Of a stretch of DNA of 35,479 nt, positions 35,416-35,479 are shown piece after piece. Position 1 is the first letter of the stretch; each line of letters begins with the position of its first letter. The notes under the pieces are model-generated. The model was not told the DNA's origin, made no database searches, and worked only from the letters and a program-made list of their open reading frames with translations. Both the position numbers and the translations under genes were made by a program. The DNA is taken from the NCBI GenBank assembly GCA_028287865.1, contig JAQBOU010000135.1:1-35479 (forward strand), written 5' to 3'. The stretch is from Mucilaginibacter sp. (GTDB lineage: Bacteria > Bacteroidota > Bacteroidia > Sphingobacteriales > Sphingobacteriaceae).

Positions 35416-35479
35416 TTGCTAATTCAAATCTAATATCATTCTCCCAGGAAACCAAATGGCCAGCTTTTGAGCAGTCATT
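35416..35479. other. window edge, possible start of another element
   Basis: The last 64 bp have no assigned gene. On the minus strand two short frames are open from the edge; one runs through the palindrome. The end AATGGCCAGCTTTTGAGC is loosely like the repeated TGGCCAG/TTTGAGC strings in termini of Bacteroidota IS21-type elements, which I cannot confirm from this fragment. Confidence 0.25.

Noticed and set aside
35374..35420. Palindrome considered as an integron attC site
   Set aside because: The core sites RYYYAAC and GTTRRRY do not fit the ends, the symmetry is perfect (attC is imperfect with extrahelical bases), and no integrase is present.

Overview
The window looks like chromosomal DNA of a Bacteroidota species, most likely Sphingobacteriaceae (Mucilaginibacter/Pedobacter-like). 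This is inferred from moderately AT-rich DNA, TonB-dependent receptors with carboxypeptidase-regulatory-like N-termini, a DUF1080/Gfo-Idh-MocA pair, many SPII lipoproteins, a YifB ATPase, and promoters of the Bacteroidota type (-7 TAnnTTTG with an upstream TTG/TTTG). No rRNA, tRNA, CRISPR array or complete insertion sequence was found.

Layout. 1-6600: an orphan PAS histidine kinase; an SDR/AraC pair on the minus strand; a plus-strand pair (DUF1080 lipoprotein and secreted Gfo/Idh/MocA oxidoreductase) that fits 3-keto-glycoside chemistry; and a divergent DoxX/HxlR pair with a candidate operator between them. 6700-12050: an aldo/keto reductase; a gene-free stretch holding a candidate orphan small RNA with its own promoter, 5' hairpin and terminator; a minus-strand operon PIG-L deacetylase > GT4 glycosyltransferase > GH100-like glycosidase; and DUF421 and DUF3175 proteins. 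12280-16560: a lipoprotein with the full two-lobe layout of pepsin-type aspartic peptidases, an APC permease resembling polyamine transporters, a GlxA-type AraC regulator and a single-domain response regulator.

16670-29900 is mostly cell envelope: a large TonB/OMP beta-barrel protein, a collagen-like (Gly-X-Y) lipoprotein, a HExxHxxGxxH zinc metalloprotease lipoprotein, a PDZ aspartyl-protease-like protein, PBP4-type D-Ala-D-Ala carboxypeptidase, and a TonB receptor next to a small His/Cys protein ending in RAPP, which suggests metal uptake. 30030-33560 is housekeeping: a small conserved protein overlapping a cyclophilin, exonuclease III and YifB/ComM ATPase.

33560-35479 looks accessory and decaying. 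It has three evenly spaced hairpins after yifB, a secreted SH3/BamE-like gene broken by one frameshift, a 58-residue orphan ORF, a protein that seems to have lost its C-terminal membrane segment, and a perfect 42-bp palindrome just after that stop. The most interesting items are the candidate small RNA (7928-8052), the pepsin-like lipoprotein, the PIG-L/GT4/GH100 operon, the RAPP-protein/TonB pair, and the intergenic palindromes, which no annotated gene explains.
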